Shown here in pieces: positions 28,200-37,042 of a stretch of DNA of 64,000 bases. How positions within the stretch are numbered: the first letter of the stretch is position 1; every line of letters starts with the position of its first letter. Source of the DNA: Marivivens donghaensis (GTDB lineage Bacteria; Pseudomonadota; Alphaproteobacteria; Rhodobacterales; Rhodobacteraceae). The translations under genes and the position numbers were made by a program. Where the stretch lies: assembly GCF_011806565.1 (NCBI RefSeq), contig NZ_JAATOP010000008.1, positions 62,001 to 126,000 of the forward strand. Reading direction: 5' to 3'. Under the pieces are notes generated by a model. The model was not told the DNA's origin. It made no database searches and saw nothing but the letters and a program-made list of their open reading frames with translations.

Positions 28200-28418
28200 T
28201 TACGCTTTCTTGACTTCGCTATGCGATTTGAGCACCGCGTCGCCGTCATTCTGTTTGATGTAGTACGCGGGTTCGTCCTTCGACGCTTTGCGCGTGATCT
28301 CCGAACCGTCGATCTTGCGCGTCACCTTCTTGGTATAGACCTTGTCGATCTTGCCCGTTCCGGTGCCGTTGCCCCACTCCCACTTGACTTTATCGCCTTC
28401 GTTGTAGCCTGCTGACAT
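28200..28418 (-). CDS. HVA1/DUF2945 Tudor-like small protein
   Basis: 72 aa, hydrophilic and basic. MSAGYNEGDKVKWEWGNGTGTGKI followed by KVTRKIDGSEITRKASKDEPAYYIKQNDGDAVLKSHSEV matches the Hypervirulence-associated (HVA1) Tudor domain family, small proteins common in bacteria with no settled bacterial role. A strong AAGGAGG precedes the ATG. It stands alone, upstream of its terminator. Confidence 0.85.
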   Translation of the reverse strand: MSAGYNEGDKVKWEWGNGTGTGKIDKVYTKKVTRKIDGSEITRKASKDEPAYYIKQNDGDAVLKSHSEVKKA

Positions 28419-28469
28419 GATGTCCTCCTTGGTTGGGAAGACAACAGGCCAGAGCCGAAAGCGTTCCGA

Positions 28470-29651
28470 TCAGAGACCGGCCTCGGCAGCGATCTGCGCA
28501 CGCGACTTGCGCTCACGCTCGGTCGCGGACTTCAACTGACCACAGGCGGCCATGATGTCCTCGCCGCGCGGAGTGCGGATCGGCGAGGCGTAACCGGCTT
28601 CCATCAGGATGGTCGCAAACGCACGGATACGGTTGTTCGACGACCGCTTGTAAGGTGCTCCCGGCCATTCGTTGAACGGGATCAGGTTCACCTTGGCGGG
28701 GATACCTTCGAGCAGCTTCACCAGACGGTGCGCGTCTTCGAATGTGTCGTTCACACCTTCCAGCATCACATATTCAAACGTGATACGTTCCGAGTTCGTC
28801 GCCTTGGGATATTCGCGCAGCGCGGCCAGCAGCTGTTCGATATTCCACTTCTTGTTCACCGGAACGAGCTTGTCGCGCACCTCGTCGGTGGTGGCGTGGA
28901 ACGAGACAGCCAGCAGACAGCCGATTTCCTCGGCGGTGCGGGCGATTTCCGGCACAACGCCCGAAGTCGACAGCGTGATACGGCGGCGACCCAGCGCGAT
29001 GCCTTCGCCGTCCATGCAGACCTTCATCGCGTCGCGCACGTTCTCGAAGTTATAGAGCGGCTCGCCCATGCCCATCAGAACGATGTTCGACAGCAGACGC
29101 GGGCCGTCTTCGCCAGTGCCGGTGCCCGGTTCCGGCCATTCACCCAGATCGTCACGGGCCAGCATGACCTGACCGACGATCTCTGCGGCAGTGAGGTTGC
29201 GCACCAGCTTCTGCGTGCCAGTGTGGCAGAACGAACAGGTCAGCGTACAGCCCACCTGCGACGACACGCAGAGCGTACCGCGGCCTTCTTCGGGGATATA
29301 CACGATTTCGACCTCATGGCCGCCTGCGATGCGGACAAGGTATTTGCGGGTGCCGTCTTCGGACACGAGCTTGGTCACAAGCTCCGGTCGCTCGATCACG
29401 AAGTTATCGGAGAGCAGCTTGCGGTAATCCTTGGACAGGTTGGTCATCACGTCGAAATCGGTGACGCCCCAGTGGTAAATCCACTGCCACACCTGATTGA
29501 GGCGCATCTTCGCCTGCTTTTCGGCGGTGCCGGCTTCGATCAGCGCCTCGCGCATCTGGTCGCGGGTCATGCCCACAAGGTTCTTGGCCCCTTCCGGCGC
29601 TTTGCGCGGAATGGTCAGGACGTCTTGGGTAATCGGTGCGGTCGCAGTCAT
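28470..29651 (-). CDS. rlmN: 23S rRNA (adenine2503-C2)-methyltransferase, radical SAM
   Basis: 393 aa. The radical-SAM CxxxCxxC motif is seen as [11 protein letters not shown], with the upstream catalytic cysteine within [10 protein letters not shown] and the C-terminal cysteine in [23 protein letters not shown] and [10 protein letters not shown] are RlmN blocks. It methylates C2 of A2503 in 23S rRNA and A37 in some tRNAs through a methyl-cysteine intermediate. ATG 29651 is chosen because the protein from here ([17 protein letters not shown]) has the usual alphaproteobacterial length; an in-frame start at 29693 lacks a ribosome site. Confidence 0.94.
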   Translation of the reverse strand: MTATAPITQDVLTIPRKAPEGAKNLVGMTRDQMREALIEAGTAEKQAKMRLNQVWQWIYHWGVTDFDVMTNLSKDYRKLLSDNFVIERPELVTKLVSEDGTRKYLVRIAGGHEVEIVYIPEEGRGTLCVSSQVGCTLTCSFCHTGTQKLVRNLTAAEIVGQVMLARDDLGEWPEPGTGTGEDGPRLLSNIVLMGMGEPLYNFENVRDAMKVCMDGEGIALGRRRITLSTSGVVPEIARTAEEIGCLLAVSFHATTDEVRDKLVPVNKKWNIEQLLAALREYPKATNSERITFEYVMLEGVNDTFEDAHRLVKLLEGIPAKVNLIPFNEWPGAPYKRSSNNRIRAFATILMEAGYASPIRTPRGEDIMAACGQLKSATERERKSRAQIAAEAGL

Positions 29652-29754
29652 GGCAGCCTCCGGAATCGAATGAGATGGGCGCTCATATAGCATTCGGGGC
29701 CGAATTCAAAAGAATTCCGCCCCTAAATTCCATTATCACGCTTTTTTGGTTGCG

Positions 29755-30285
29755 TCAGCCGCCGCAGCGACGTGCAGCCTCTTCAACAGACGCGGTGAAG
29801 CCGAGCAGCGAGAACGTGTCGGTCGTCACGGTGCCGCGGCCCGAACGGCCAACGACAGTCGCGCTGGCGCCAGCCTTGAGTGCGTTGACGATCTGTGCGT
29901 CTGCCTCGGCGTTGGTCGGCCAAGCGAATTCGCCGTCGACGAAGAGCTCGAACTTGGTGCCGCCGACGTCCAGTTCGACGGTCGAGTCAGTCGCGAACGG
30001 GTAACCACCGTTAAACGCGACCTGACCCCGAACGTTGGCTTCGGGACGGTAGAAAACGTAAAGCAGGATATCGCCACGGCGGGCTTCGACTACTTCGCCG
30101 TCACGGCTGTTTACGGTTTCCTTCGGAGCGGAGACGGCCCAGCAATCATGCGGGGTCGCAACTTCGAAAACGCTCCAGTCGGTGTTTGCTGCTACACGTT
30201 GCGGCTCGCTGCTCTGAGCAAAAGCCGAAGTACCGGCCCCGAGGGCCAGAGCAACGCAAGCGGCGCGCATCATTCCTGAAATCAT
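29755..30285 (-). CDS. Invasion-associated locus B (IalB) family periplasmic protein
   Basis: 176 aa. Signal peptide MISGMMRAACVALALGAGTSAFAQ, then NTDWSVFEVATPHDCWAVSAPKETVNSRDG, characteristic of the IalB family, and one more cysteine near the C terminus (ARRCGG) that could pair with the first. GGAGG precedes the ATG. The family was named for a Bartonella invasion factor but is widespread in free-living alphaproteobacteria, where its role is unknown, so pathogenicity should not be inferred. Confidence 0.85.
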   Translation of the reverse strand: MISGMMRAACVALALGAGTSAFAQSSEPQRVAANTDWSVFEVATPHDCWAVSAPKETVNSRDGEVVEARRGDILLYVFYRPEANVRGQVAFNGGYPFATDSTVELDVGGTKFELFVDGEFAWPTNAEADAQIVNALKAGASATVVGRSGRGTVTTDTFSLLGFTASVEEAARRCGG

Positions 30286-30464
30286 CTTACAGCCTCCAAG
30301 CTGTCATTGCCTCTGCCCCAGCGTTCCTGCGCGTTCTCCGGCGCAATAGGATCAGCGGAGCGGTGTTCACCCGATATCTCAGACCTAGCAAGAAAGATGC
30401 CGGATTGGAAAGCCCGTGCCTACCATGATTATAGGTAGTTTTCCGCTGTCCTCACGGGATCGTG

Positions 30465-31232
30465 TCAGAGTCCCATGGCATCCGCGATCAGTTTGAGAGC
30501 CATGCCCGTCGACGCGATGACCAGCACCGGCTTGATGACACGGCTGCCGATCGACATGGCGAGGCGCGATCCGACGTAGGCTCCCGCCATCTGCGCAGCG
30601 CCCATGCAAAGGCCCGTGATCCACAGCGGCTTGGCCGTCGTCGCAAAGACGAGGACTGCGCCCACGTTGGATGCGAAGTTCAGCAGCTTGGTGTGCGCGG
30701 TCGCTTTCAGAATGCCGTAGCCACCCAGCGCCACGAACCCAAGCATGAAGAACGCGCCAGTTCCCGGCCCCAGAAGGCCGTCATAAAAGCCCACAAATGG
30801 AACGAGCGTAAACATGAATACGGTCGGAGAGATCCGCTGCTCGCGGTCGATGTCATCGAGGCCGGGGCGGAACGCGAAAAACGCCGCCACCGCGATCAGC
30901 AGGACAGGCAGGCCAAGGCGGATCACGTCGACGGGCAGGCTGCTCGCCAGCCACGCACCGACACCGGCAGCAGCGCCGGACACCAGCGCGGCAGGCAACT
31001 GGCGGCGCAGGTTTACATGGCCCGCGCGGGCATAATTGAATGCGGCCATCCCTGCGCCGAACAGTCCTTGAACCTTGTTCGTCGCTAGAGCGGCGACGGG
31101 ATTGATCCCTGCGATCATCAGCGCGGGAACGGTAATCAGACCGCCGCCTCCGGCAATGGAGTCGACGAAACCGGCAGCGAATGCGGCCAGCATGAGCAAC
31201 GCCAAAACGTCGCCGGCAATTTCAATAGGCAT
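30465..31232 (-). CDS. TSUP-family (TauE/SafE) anion permease
   Basis: 255 aa, eight or so hydrophobic segments. Two copies of the TSUP signature are recognisable: AGFVDSIAGGGGLITVPALMIAG and VGFYDGLLGPGTGAFFMLGF. The family exports or imports sulfite, organosulfonates and similar anions; substrate unknown here. ATG 31232 overlaps the serB stop (TAATG), indicating coupling to serB, although no functional link between them is evident. Confidence 0.88.
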   Translation of the reverse strand: MPIEIAGDVLALLMLAAFAAGFVDSIAGGGGLITVPALMIAGINPVAALATNKVQGLFGAGMAAFNYARAGHVNLRRQLPAALVSGAAAGVGAWLASSLPVDVIRLGLPVLLIAVAAFFAFRPGLDDIDREQRISPTVFMFTLVPFVGFYDGLLGPGTGAFFMLGFVALGGYGILKATAHTKLLNFASNVGAVLVFATTAKPLWITGLCMGAAQMAGAYVGSRLAMSIGSRVIKPVLVIASTGMALKLIADAMGL

Positions 31233-32107
31233 TATGAGGTGAACTCGGAGCGGGCGTACCCTTGGATAAAGAGAAGAGCGGTCAGGTCGCCGTGGTTGAT
31301 GCGGACATCGCACTGGGCCTGAACACTCGGTTTGGCATGCAGCGCGACGCCCGTACCGGCGCGGCCCAACATACCCAGATCGTTGGCACCGTCGCCGACA
31401 GCAATCACGTCGGCTTCCTCGATGCCAAGCTTGGCGGTAATTTCTTCAAGCGCCTGAACCTTCGCCTCGCGGCCAAGGATGGGACGGCCCACCTCGCCGG
31501 TAAGCTTGCCGTCTTCGGCGATCAGCGTGTTGGCGCGGTTTTCATCAAAACCGATGGCCTCGGCCACGCGGCCGGTAAAGGCAGTGAAACCACCCGACAC
31601 GAGCGCAGCATAGCCGCCGTTGGCCTTCATCGTAGCGACCAGTTCGTGACCGCCGGGCATGAAGGTGATGCGGGTTTCCAGAACGTGCGGGATGACGGAT
31701 TCGTCGAGCCCCTTGAGCAGTCCGACCCGCTCTGTCAGCGCACCTTCAAAGTCCAGCTCGCCATTCATAGCGCGGGCGGTAATGTCGGCCACCCGTTCAC
31801 CGACACCGGCCTCGGCAGCCAGTTCGTCGATGCATTCCTGACGGATCATGGTCGAATCCATGTCCGCGAGGAGCATCTTTTTCTTACGGTTTTTGGTCTC
31901 TTGAATGACGAGGTCAATCGCCGACGACTGGAGGCTTTCCCAGACCTGCCAGAAGTTCGTCGGCATCGTCGGAACGCGGAATTCGGCGGCCTCTTCGACG
32001 GCCAGCCACTGCGCTTCACCGCCACCCCACGCATTTCTGAGGTTCTCGACCAGCGCGGCTTCCAGTCGGCCCTCGGCGGGCGCGCAAAGCAGGGTGACGA
32101 CGTACAT
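31232..32107 (-). CDS. serB: Phosphoserine phosphatase
   Basis: 291 aa. N-terminal ACT-like region, then the HAD phosphatase core: motif I ADMDSTMI (nucleophile D82, acid D84), motif II SGGFTAF, and motif IV GDGANDLGML. It performs the last step of serine synthesis, 3-phosphoserine to serine. ATG 32107 is chosen from the normal SerB N terminus MYVVTLLCAP. It is divergent from serC-serA across about 230 bases, so the whole pathway is encoded around one control region. Confidence 0.94.
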   Translation of the reverse strand: MYVVTLLCAPAEGRLEAALVENLRNAWGGGEAQWLAVEEAAEFRVPTMPTNFWQVWESLQSSAIDLVIQETKNRKKKMLLADMDSTMIRQECIDELAAEAGVGERVADITARAMNGELDFEGALTERVGLLKGLDESVIPHVLETRITFMPGGHELVATMKANGGYAALVSGGFTAFTGRVAEAIGFDENRANTLIAEDGKLTGEVGRPILGREAKVQALEEITAKLGIEEADVIAVGDGANDLGMLGRAGTGVALHAKPSVQAQCDVRINHGDLTALLFIQGYARSEFTS

Positions 32108-32260
32108 ATCAAGGCTCCGAGCGTTGTTACTAAGGCGATGTCGCACATCCCCGAAGCGGTGCCAAGTACAACCGAAGTTTCCGCGTGTTTCCTATCGTGA
32201 ACCGGGATCGTCTGTTTGCGACCATTTGTCGGAAAATGCCGTCACTTTCCTCATTGCCTT

Positions 32261-32337
32261 CCTCCCGACTCGGCTCTATCTCGGTCGGCGGGACACTCCT
32301 CCCCAACGAGGAGCGTATATCTGAGAGGGTAACACCG
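32261..32337 (+). ncRNA. serC leader: serC leader RNA motif (candidate)
   Basis: Upstream of serC are two short hairpins: CCGAC (32265-32269) with GTCGG (32284-32288), and CTCCTC (32296-32301) with GAGGAG (32308-32313, 6-base loop), followed by the GAGAGGG ribosome site and ATG 32338. A structured serC leader upstream of serC-serA operons in alphaproteobacteria is an established Rfam family, and the gene order here is exactly that. Assignment is from context and hairpins, not a covariance-model match. Its ligand, if any, is unknown. Confidence 0.6.
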
Positions 32338-33483
32338 ATGACTACCGCACAACCGGCTACGCGGCCGGCAAACCCGCGTTTTTCCTCTGGCCCCTGCGCC
32401 AAAATCCCCACCTATGCACTGGAAAAGCTTGCTGACGCGCCGCTGGGCCGCTCGCACCGTGCTGCTGTGGGCAAGGCGAAGCTGAAAGCCGCCATCGAGG
32501 AAACCCGCGAGCTTCTGAACATCCCCGCAGACTACCGCATCGGCATCGTTCCGGCGTCGGACACCGGCGCTGTCGAAATGGCCATGTGGTCGATGCTCGG
32601 CGCACGCCACGTCGAAATGCTGGCATGGGAATCCTTCGGCTCCGGCTGGGTCACCGACGTCGTCAAGCAGCTCAAGCTCGACGCTACCGTGAAGACCGCC
32701 GACTACGGCCAGATCGTCGATTTCAACACCGTCGACTTCAACAACGACGTCGTGTTCACTTGGAATGGCACCACCTCGGGCTGCCGCCTGCCGAACGGCG
32801 ACGCGATCCCCGCTGACCGCGAAGGCATCACCATCTGCGACGCGACCTCGGCTGCATTCGCGCAGGACCTGCCGTGGGACAAGCTCGATGTGACCACCTT
32901 CTCGTGGCAGAAAGTCATGGGCGGCGAAGCTGCTCACGGCATGATCGTTCTGTCGCCGCGCGCCGTAGAGCGTCTCGAAAGCTACACCCCCGCTTGGCCG
33001 CTGCCGAAGATTTTCCGCATGACCAAGGGCGGCAAGCTGATCGAAGGCATCTTCGTCGGCGAGACCATCAATACCCCGTCGATGCTGGCAGTCGAAGACT
33101 ACCTCGTCGCGCTGGACTGGGCCCGTTCGATCGGTGGCCTCAAGGCTCTGTTCGCCCGCGCTGACGCCAACGCCAAAGCCATCTGGGACTTCTGCGCGCA
33201 GAAAGACTGGATCGCCAACCTCGCAGAGGACGATGCGACCCGTTCCAACACTTCGGTCTGCCTGAAGTTCACCGACGACCGCATCAAGGACGGCGCAACC
33301 TTCGCCAAGGCCGTTGCAAAGCGCCTCGAAAAAGAAGGCGTTGCGCTGGACATCGGCGCGTACCGCGATGCGCCTGCCGGTCTGCGTATCTGGTGTGGTG
33401 CGACGGTCGAAACCGCCGACATCGAAGCTCTGCTGCCGTGGCTCGAATGGGCCTTCGAAGCCGAAATCGAAGCACAAGCGTGA
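32338..33483 (+). CDS. serC: Phosphoserine aminotransferase
   Basis: 381 aa, the longer class V aminotransferase form found in alphaproteobacteria. [17 protein letters not shown] at the N terminus, and PLP lysine in [17 protein letters not shown]. It converts 3-phosphohydroxypyruvate plus glutamate to 3-phosphoserine. The frame is open to 32185, but ATG 32338 follows GAGAGGG and the leader hairpins. Operon with serA; a hairpin in the 76-base gap may lower serA expression. Confidence 0.95.
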   Translation: MTTAQPATRPANPRFSSGPCAKIPTYALEKLADAPLGRSHRAAVGKAKLKAAIEETRELLNIPADYRIGIVPASDTGAVEMAMWSMLGARHVEMLAWESFGSGWVTDVVKQLKLDATVKTADYGQIVDFNTVDFNNDVVFTWNGTTSGCRLPNGDAIPADREGITICDATSAAFAQDLPWDKLDVTTFSWQKVMGGEAAHGMIVLSPRAVERLESYTPAWPLPKIFRMTKGGKLIEGIFVGETINTPSMLAVEDYLVALDWARSIGGLKALFARADANAKAIWDFCAQKDWIANLAEDDATRSNTSVCLKFTDDRIKDGATFAKAVAKRLEKEGVALDIGAYRDAPAGLRIWCGATVETADIEALLPWLEWAFEAEIEAQA

Positions 33484-33489
33484 TCTGAC

Positions 33490-33509
33490 GGGGCGCCCTG
33501 ACGCGCCCC
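33490..33509 (+). terminator. Hairpin between serC and serA
   Basis: GGGGCGC (33490-33496) pairs with GCGCCCC (33503-33509), 6-base loop, then TCCTTT. It lies right after the serC stop and before the serA AAAGGAG; a partial terminator or processing site rather than the operon end. Confidence 0.6.
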
Positions 33510-33559
33510 TCCTTTCCCCATTCCACGGGCGAAGTGCCCGCCAGTTAAAGGAGCCCATC

Positions 33560-35155
33560 ATGGCCCCCAAAGTCCTCATTTCCGATAAGCTTTCCCCCGC
33601 TGCCGTCCAGATCTTCAAGGACCGCGGTATTGACGTCGATTTCCAGCCCGACCTTGGCAAAGACAAGGACAAGCTGGCCGAGATCATCGGCAACTACGAC
33701 GGCCTCGCCATCCGTTCGGCCACCAAAGTGACCGAGAAGATCATCGAAGCCGCCACCAACCTCAAAGTCGTCGGCCGCGCCGGTATCGGTGTCGACAACG
33801 TGGACATCCCGAATGCCTCGAAAAAAGGTATCATCGTGATGAACACCCCGTTCGGCAACATGATCACCACCGCCGAGCACGCCATCGCCATGATGTTCGC
33901 CGTTGCCCGCCAGATTCCCGAAGCATCGGCATCGACCCACGCAGGTAAGTGGGAAAAGTCGAAGTTCATGGGCGTCGAGCTCACCGGCAAGACCCTCGGC
34001 GTGATCGGCGCAGGTAACATCGGCGGTATCGTCTGCCAGCGTGCTGTCGGCCTGAAGATGAAGGTTGTGGCTTACGATCCCTTCCTTTCGGACGAACGCG
34101 CAACCGAACTGGGCGTGACCAAGGTCGAACTCGACGAGCTGTTCGCGCGCGCCGACTTCATCACCCTGCACGTTCCGCTAACCGACACGACCCGCAACGT
34201 CATCTCGGCCGAAGCCATCGCCAAGATGAAAGACGGCGTCCGCATCATCAACTGTGCCCGTGGTGGCCTCGTTGACGAAGCCGCACTGGCCGAAGCCCTG
34301 AAGTCGGGCAAGGTCGCAGGCGCTGCATTCGACGTGTTCGAAACCGAACCGGCCAAGGATTCGCCGCTGTTCAACCTGTCGAACGTCGTCTGCACCCCGC
34401 ACCTCGGCGCGTCGACCACCGAAGCGCAGGAAAACGTCGCCCTTCAGGTTGCCGAGCAGATCTCGGACTACCTGCTGACCGGTGCAGTCACCAACGCGCT
34501 GAACATGCCGTCGGTCACCGCCGAAGAAGCAAAGGTCATGGGTCCGTGGATCAAGCTGGCCGGTCACCTCGGTAACTTCATCGGTCAGATGACCGACGAG
34601 CCGATCAAGGCGATCAACGTCCTCTATGACGGTGTTTCGTCGACCATGAACCTCAAGGCGCTCGATTGCGCCGTCGTCGCCGGCATCATGAAAAAAGCCA
34701 ACCCCGACGTGAACATGGTTTCGGCTCCGGTCATCGCCAAAGAGCGCGGCGTGAAGATCTCGACCACCACGCAGGACCAGTCGGGTGCGTTCGAAGGTTA
34801 TATCAAAGTGACCGTCGTCACCGAAAAGAAAGAGCGTTCGGTTGCAGGCACCGTCTTCTCGGATGGCAAGCCGCGCTTCATCCAGATCAAGGGCATCAAC
34901 GTCGACGCCGAAGTCGGCGAGCACATGCTCTACACCACCAACGAAGACGTTCCGGGCATCATCGGTACCCTCGGCGGCACCCTTGGCGATCACGGCGTGA
35001 ACATCGCGAACTTTACCCTCGGCCGTTCGAACTCGGGCGGTGAGGCGATCGCGCTGCTCTACGTCGACGATGCGCTTTCGACCGACGTGCTGAAGGCTCT
35101 CGAAGCGACCGGCAAGTTCAAGCAGGTCAAACCGCTGACCTTCGACATCGCCTGA
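33560..35155 (+). CDS. serA: D-3-phosphoglycerate dehydrogenase
   Basis: 531 aa, the long form. Catalytic/NAD domains with GVIGAGNIGGIVCQRAVGLKMKVVAYDP, INCARGGLVDE (arginine), and PHLGASTTEAQENVA (histidine); then the intervening ASB domain (about 320-450) and a C-terminal ACT domain (YTTNEDVPGIIGTLGGTLGDHGVNIANF) expected to sense serine. First committed step of serine synthesis, drawing 3-phosphoglycerate from glycolysis. ATG 33560 has AAAGGAG seven bases upstream; the open frame further upstream runs inside serC and is not coding. Confidence 0.96.
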   Translation: MAPKVLISDKLSPAAVQIFKDRGIDVDFQPDLGKDKDKLAEIIGNYDGLAIRSATKVTEKIIEAATNLKVVGRAGIGVDNVDIPNASKKGIIVMNTPFGNMITTAEHAIAMMFAVARQIPEASASTHAGKWEKSKFMGVELTGKTLGVIGAGNIGGIVCQRAVGLKMKVVAYDPFLSDERATELGVTKVELDELFARADFITLHVPLTDTTRNVISAEAIAKMKDGVRIINCARGGLVDEAALAEALKSGKVAGAAFDVFETEPAKDSPLFNLSNVVCTPHLGASTTEAQENVALQVAEQISDYLLTGAVTNALNMPSVTAEEAKVMGPWIKLAGHLGNFIGQMTDEPIKAINVLYDGVSSTMNLKALDCAVVAGIMKKANPDVNMVSAPVIAKERGVKISTTTQDQSGAFEGYIKVTVVTEKKERSVAGTVFSDGKPRFIQIKGINVDAEVGEHMLYTTNEDVPGIIGTLGGTLGDHGVNIANFTLGRSNSGGEAIALLYVDDALSTDVLKALEATGKFKQVKPLTFDIA

Positions 35156-35180
35156 TCAATTCAGCGACACAGTGACCGAA

Positions 35181-35205
35181 AGGGGCGGACAATCCGCCCC
35201 TTTTT
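35181..35205 (+). terminator. serCA operon terminator
   Basis: AGGGGCGGA (35181-35189) and TCCGCCCCT (35193-35201) pair perfectly with a 3-base loop, followed by a run of T to 35205. Strong intrinsic terminator. Confidence 0.9.
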
Positions 35206-35269
35206 CATGTTGCGGACGTGACATTGTTACCCTCCGCGACATATCCCTCTCCTGCAAACGGAGCACATT

Positions 35270-35983
35270 ATGATTTATGCTATTGGTGATATTCACGGGC
35301 AATTGGTCGAACTGGACCGCGTTCTCAGCCTGATCGAGGCGGACGGCGGCGCGGATGCCCACATCGTTTTTCTCGGTGACTACACGGACCGTGGCCCCGA
35401 CAGCCGCGGCGTTCTCGACCGTCTGATCAACGGCGTCAGCCAAGGCCGCCGCTGGACCGTCCTGCGCGGCAACCACGACCGCATGTTCTGCCGCTACCTC
35501 ACCGACGGCAATGAACACGACGAGCGTATCAAATCCGGCAAAGGCTGGCTGAACCCCTCACTTGGCGGCCCGACGACCCTTGCCAGCTACGGCGTTAACA
35601 TCGAAGAGGGCGACATCCTCAAGCGTGCACAGGCCGCCGTCCCGCCCGAGCACCTCGCGTTCCTCGAAAGCCGTTCGCTCTGGTACGAAACCGACGATCT
35701 GCTGTTCGTCCATGCAGGTATCAAACCTGGCGTGCCGATGGACGAACAGGACGAAGACGACCTGATCTGGATTCGCGAAGGTTTCCTTGACCACGAAGAG
35801 CCCTTCGAGAAGCTCATCGTGCATGGCCACACCGCGCTCGAGCAGCCGACCCACTTCGGCAACCGCATCGACATCGATAGCGGCGCGGGCTATGGTCGGC
35901 CGCTGACCGCTGCCGTCTTTGAAGGAACCGACTGTTTCATCCTGACCGAGACTAGACGCGTGCCACTGCTACCCACAGTCTGA
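35270..35983 (+). CDS. PPP-type metallophosphoesterase (serine/threonine or ApaH-like)
   Basis: 237 aa. All metallophosphoesterase motifs are in order: GDIHG (6-10), GDYTDRGPDS (about 37-46), GNHD (about 67-70), FVHAGI, and VHGHT. The GDxTDRG form and short length match the bacterial PrpA/ApaH-like subgroup, acting on phosphoproteins or dinucleoside polyphosphates; which of these cannot be decided. It is probably cotranscribed with mnmH, which begins 9 bases after its stop. Confidence 0.87.
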   Translation: MIYAIGDIHGQLVELDRVLSLIEADGGADAHIVFLGDYTDRGPDSRGVLDRLINGVSQGRRWTVLRGNHDRMFCRYLTDGNEHDERIKSGKGWLNPSLGGPTTLASYGVNIEEGDILKRAQAAVPPEHLAFLESRSLWYETDDLLFVHAGIKPGVPMDEQDEDDLIWIREGFLDHEEPFEKLIVHGHTALEQPTHFGNRIDIDSGAGYGRPLTAAVFEGTDCFILTETRRVPLLPTV

Positions 35984-35992
35984 TCAGAGAAA

Positions 35993-37042
35993 ATGCCGCA
36001 GGAATTCAAGACACTGGCCGACCTTCTGGCGCACGGCTTCGACACCGTTATCGACGTGCGCTCGCCTGCCGAATATGCCGAGGATCACATCCCCGGCGCT
36101 GTCAGTATGCCGGCAATGTCGAACGACGAACGCGCGCGTGTGGGCACGATCTACAAACAGATCAGCCCATTTGAGGCCAAAAAGGTCGGCGCCTCTATCG
36201 TTGCCCGCAACGTAGCTAGCCACATCGACCGCCACATGCAGCAGAAAAATGGCAGCTGGAAGCCGCTCGTCTACTGCTGGCGCGGCGGTCAGCGGTCTGG
36301 TTCTGTGGCAATTATTCTCAAGCAGATCGGCTGGCGCACGGACACCATTCAGGGCGGCTATCAGACCTACCGCCGTCTGGTGCATCACGCGCTTTATGAC
36401 AACGAAGTCGCGCACCGTTTCATCCTGCTGGACGGCAACACCGGCACGGCAAAGACCGACGTCCTGAAGAAGCTCGCCGCAATGGGCGTGCAGACGCTCG
36501 ACCTCGAAGGCATGGCAAATCACCGTGGTTCGATGCTCGGCGCGATGGGCGATCAGCCCAGCCAGAAGATGTTCGAATCCCGCATTGCCTGTGCCCTCGC
36601 CCAGCTTGACCCCGCAAAGCCCGTTCTGGTCGAGGCCGAGAGCAGCAAGATCGGCAAGATGATCGTTCCGCCGATGGTCTGGAAAGCGATGTGCGCCGCG
36701 CCGCGCATTGACATTTCAGCCCCGCTGGAGGCCCGCGTCGAGTATCTGACACGCGCCTATGACGACGTCACTGCCGCTCCGCGCCGCTTGAAAACGCTGA
36801 TCCAGCCGCTCCGCACATTCCGTGGCAACGAGACCGTCGATCAGTGGGAAAAGCTGCTGGAGGCCGAGGATTTCCCCGCCCTCGCCGCGTCGCTGATCAT
36901 CGATCACTACGATCCGGCCTACAACAAATCGCGCAGCGTCCACGACTTTGCGCTGCTTGCGACCGTCGAGGCCGACAAGCTGGACGATGCAGGGCAGACC
37001 CTCCTTGCGGAGCAGATCGCAGAGATCGTCAACTCACTGTAA
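35993..37042 (+). CDS. mnmH: tRNA 2-selenouridine synthase
   Basis: 349 aa. N-terminal rhodanese domain with the active cysteine C95 in VYCWRGGQRSGS, then a P-loop domain with GNTGTAKTDVL (148-158) and the tRNA-binding C-terminal part (GVQTLDLEGMANHRGSMLGAMG). It replaces sulfur by selenium at U34 of certain tRNAs via a geranylated intermediate, using selenophosphate made by SelD. The convergent selD gene overlaps its 3' end by 14 bases. Confidence 0.94.
   Translation: MPQEFKTLADLLAHGFDTVIDVRSPAEYAEDHIPGAVSMPAMSNDERARVGTIYKQISPFEAKKVGASIVARNVASHIDRHMQQKNGSWKPLVYCWRGGQRSGSVAIILKQIGWRTDTIQGGYQTYRRLVHHALYDNEVAHRFILLDGNTGTAKTDVLKKLAAMGVQTLDLEGMANHRGSMLGAMGDQPSQKMFESRIACALAQLDPAKPVLVEAESSKIGKMIVPPMVWKAMCAAPRIDISAPLEARVEYLTRAYDDVTAAPRRLKTLIQPLRTFRGNETVDQWEKLLEAEDFPALAASLIIDHYDPAYNKSRSVHDFALLATVEADKLDDAGQTLLAEQIAEIVNSL

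Noticed and set aside
30420-30438. CTACC/GGTAG hairpin followed by T4 on the plus strand
   Set aside because: Only 5 bp, AT-rich loop, and no plus-strand gene reads into it; too weak to call a terminator.
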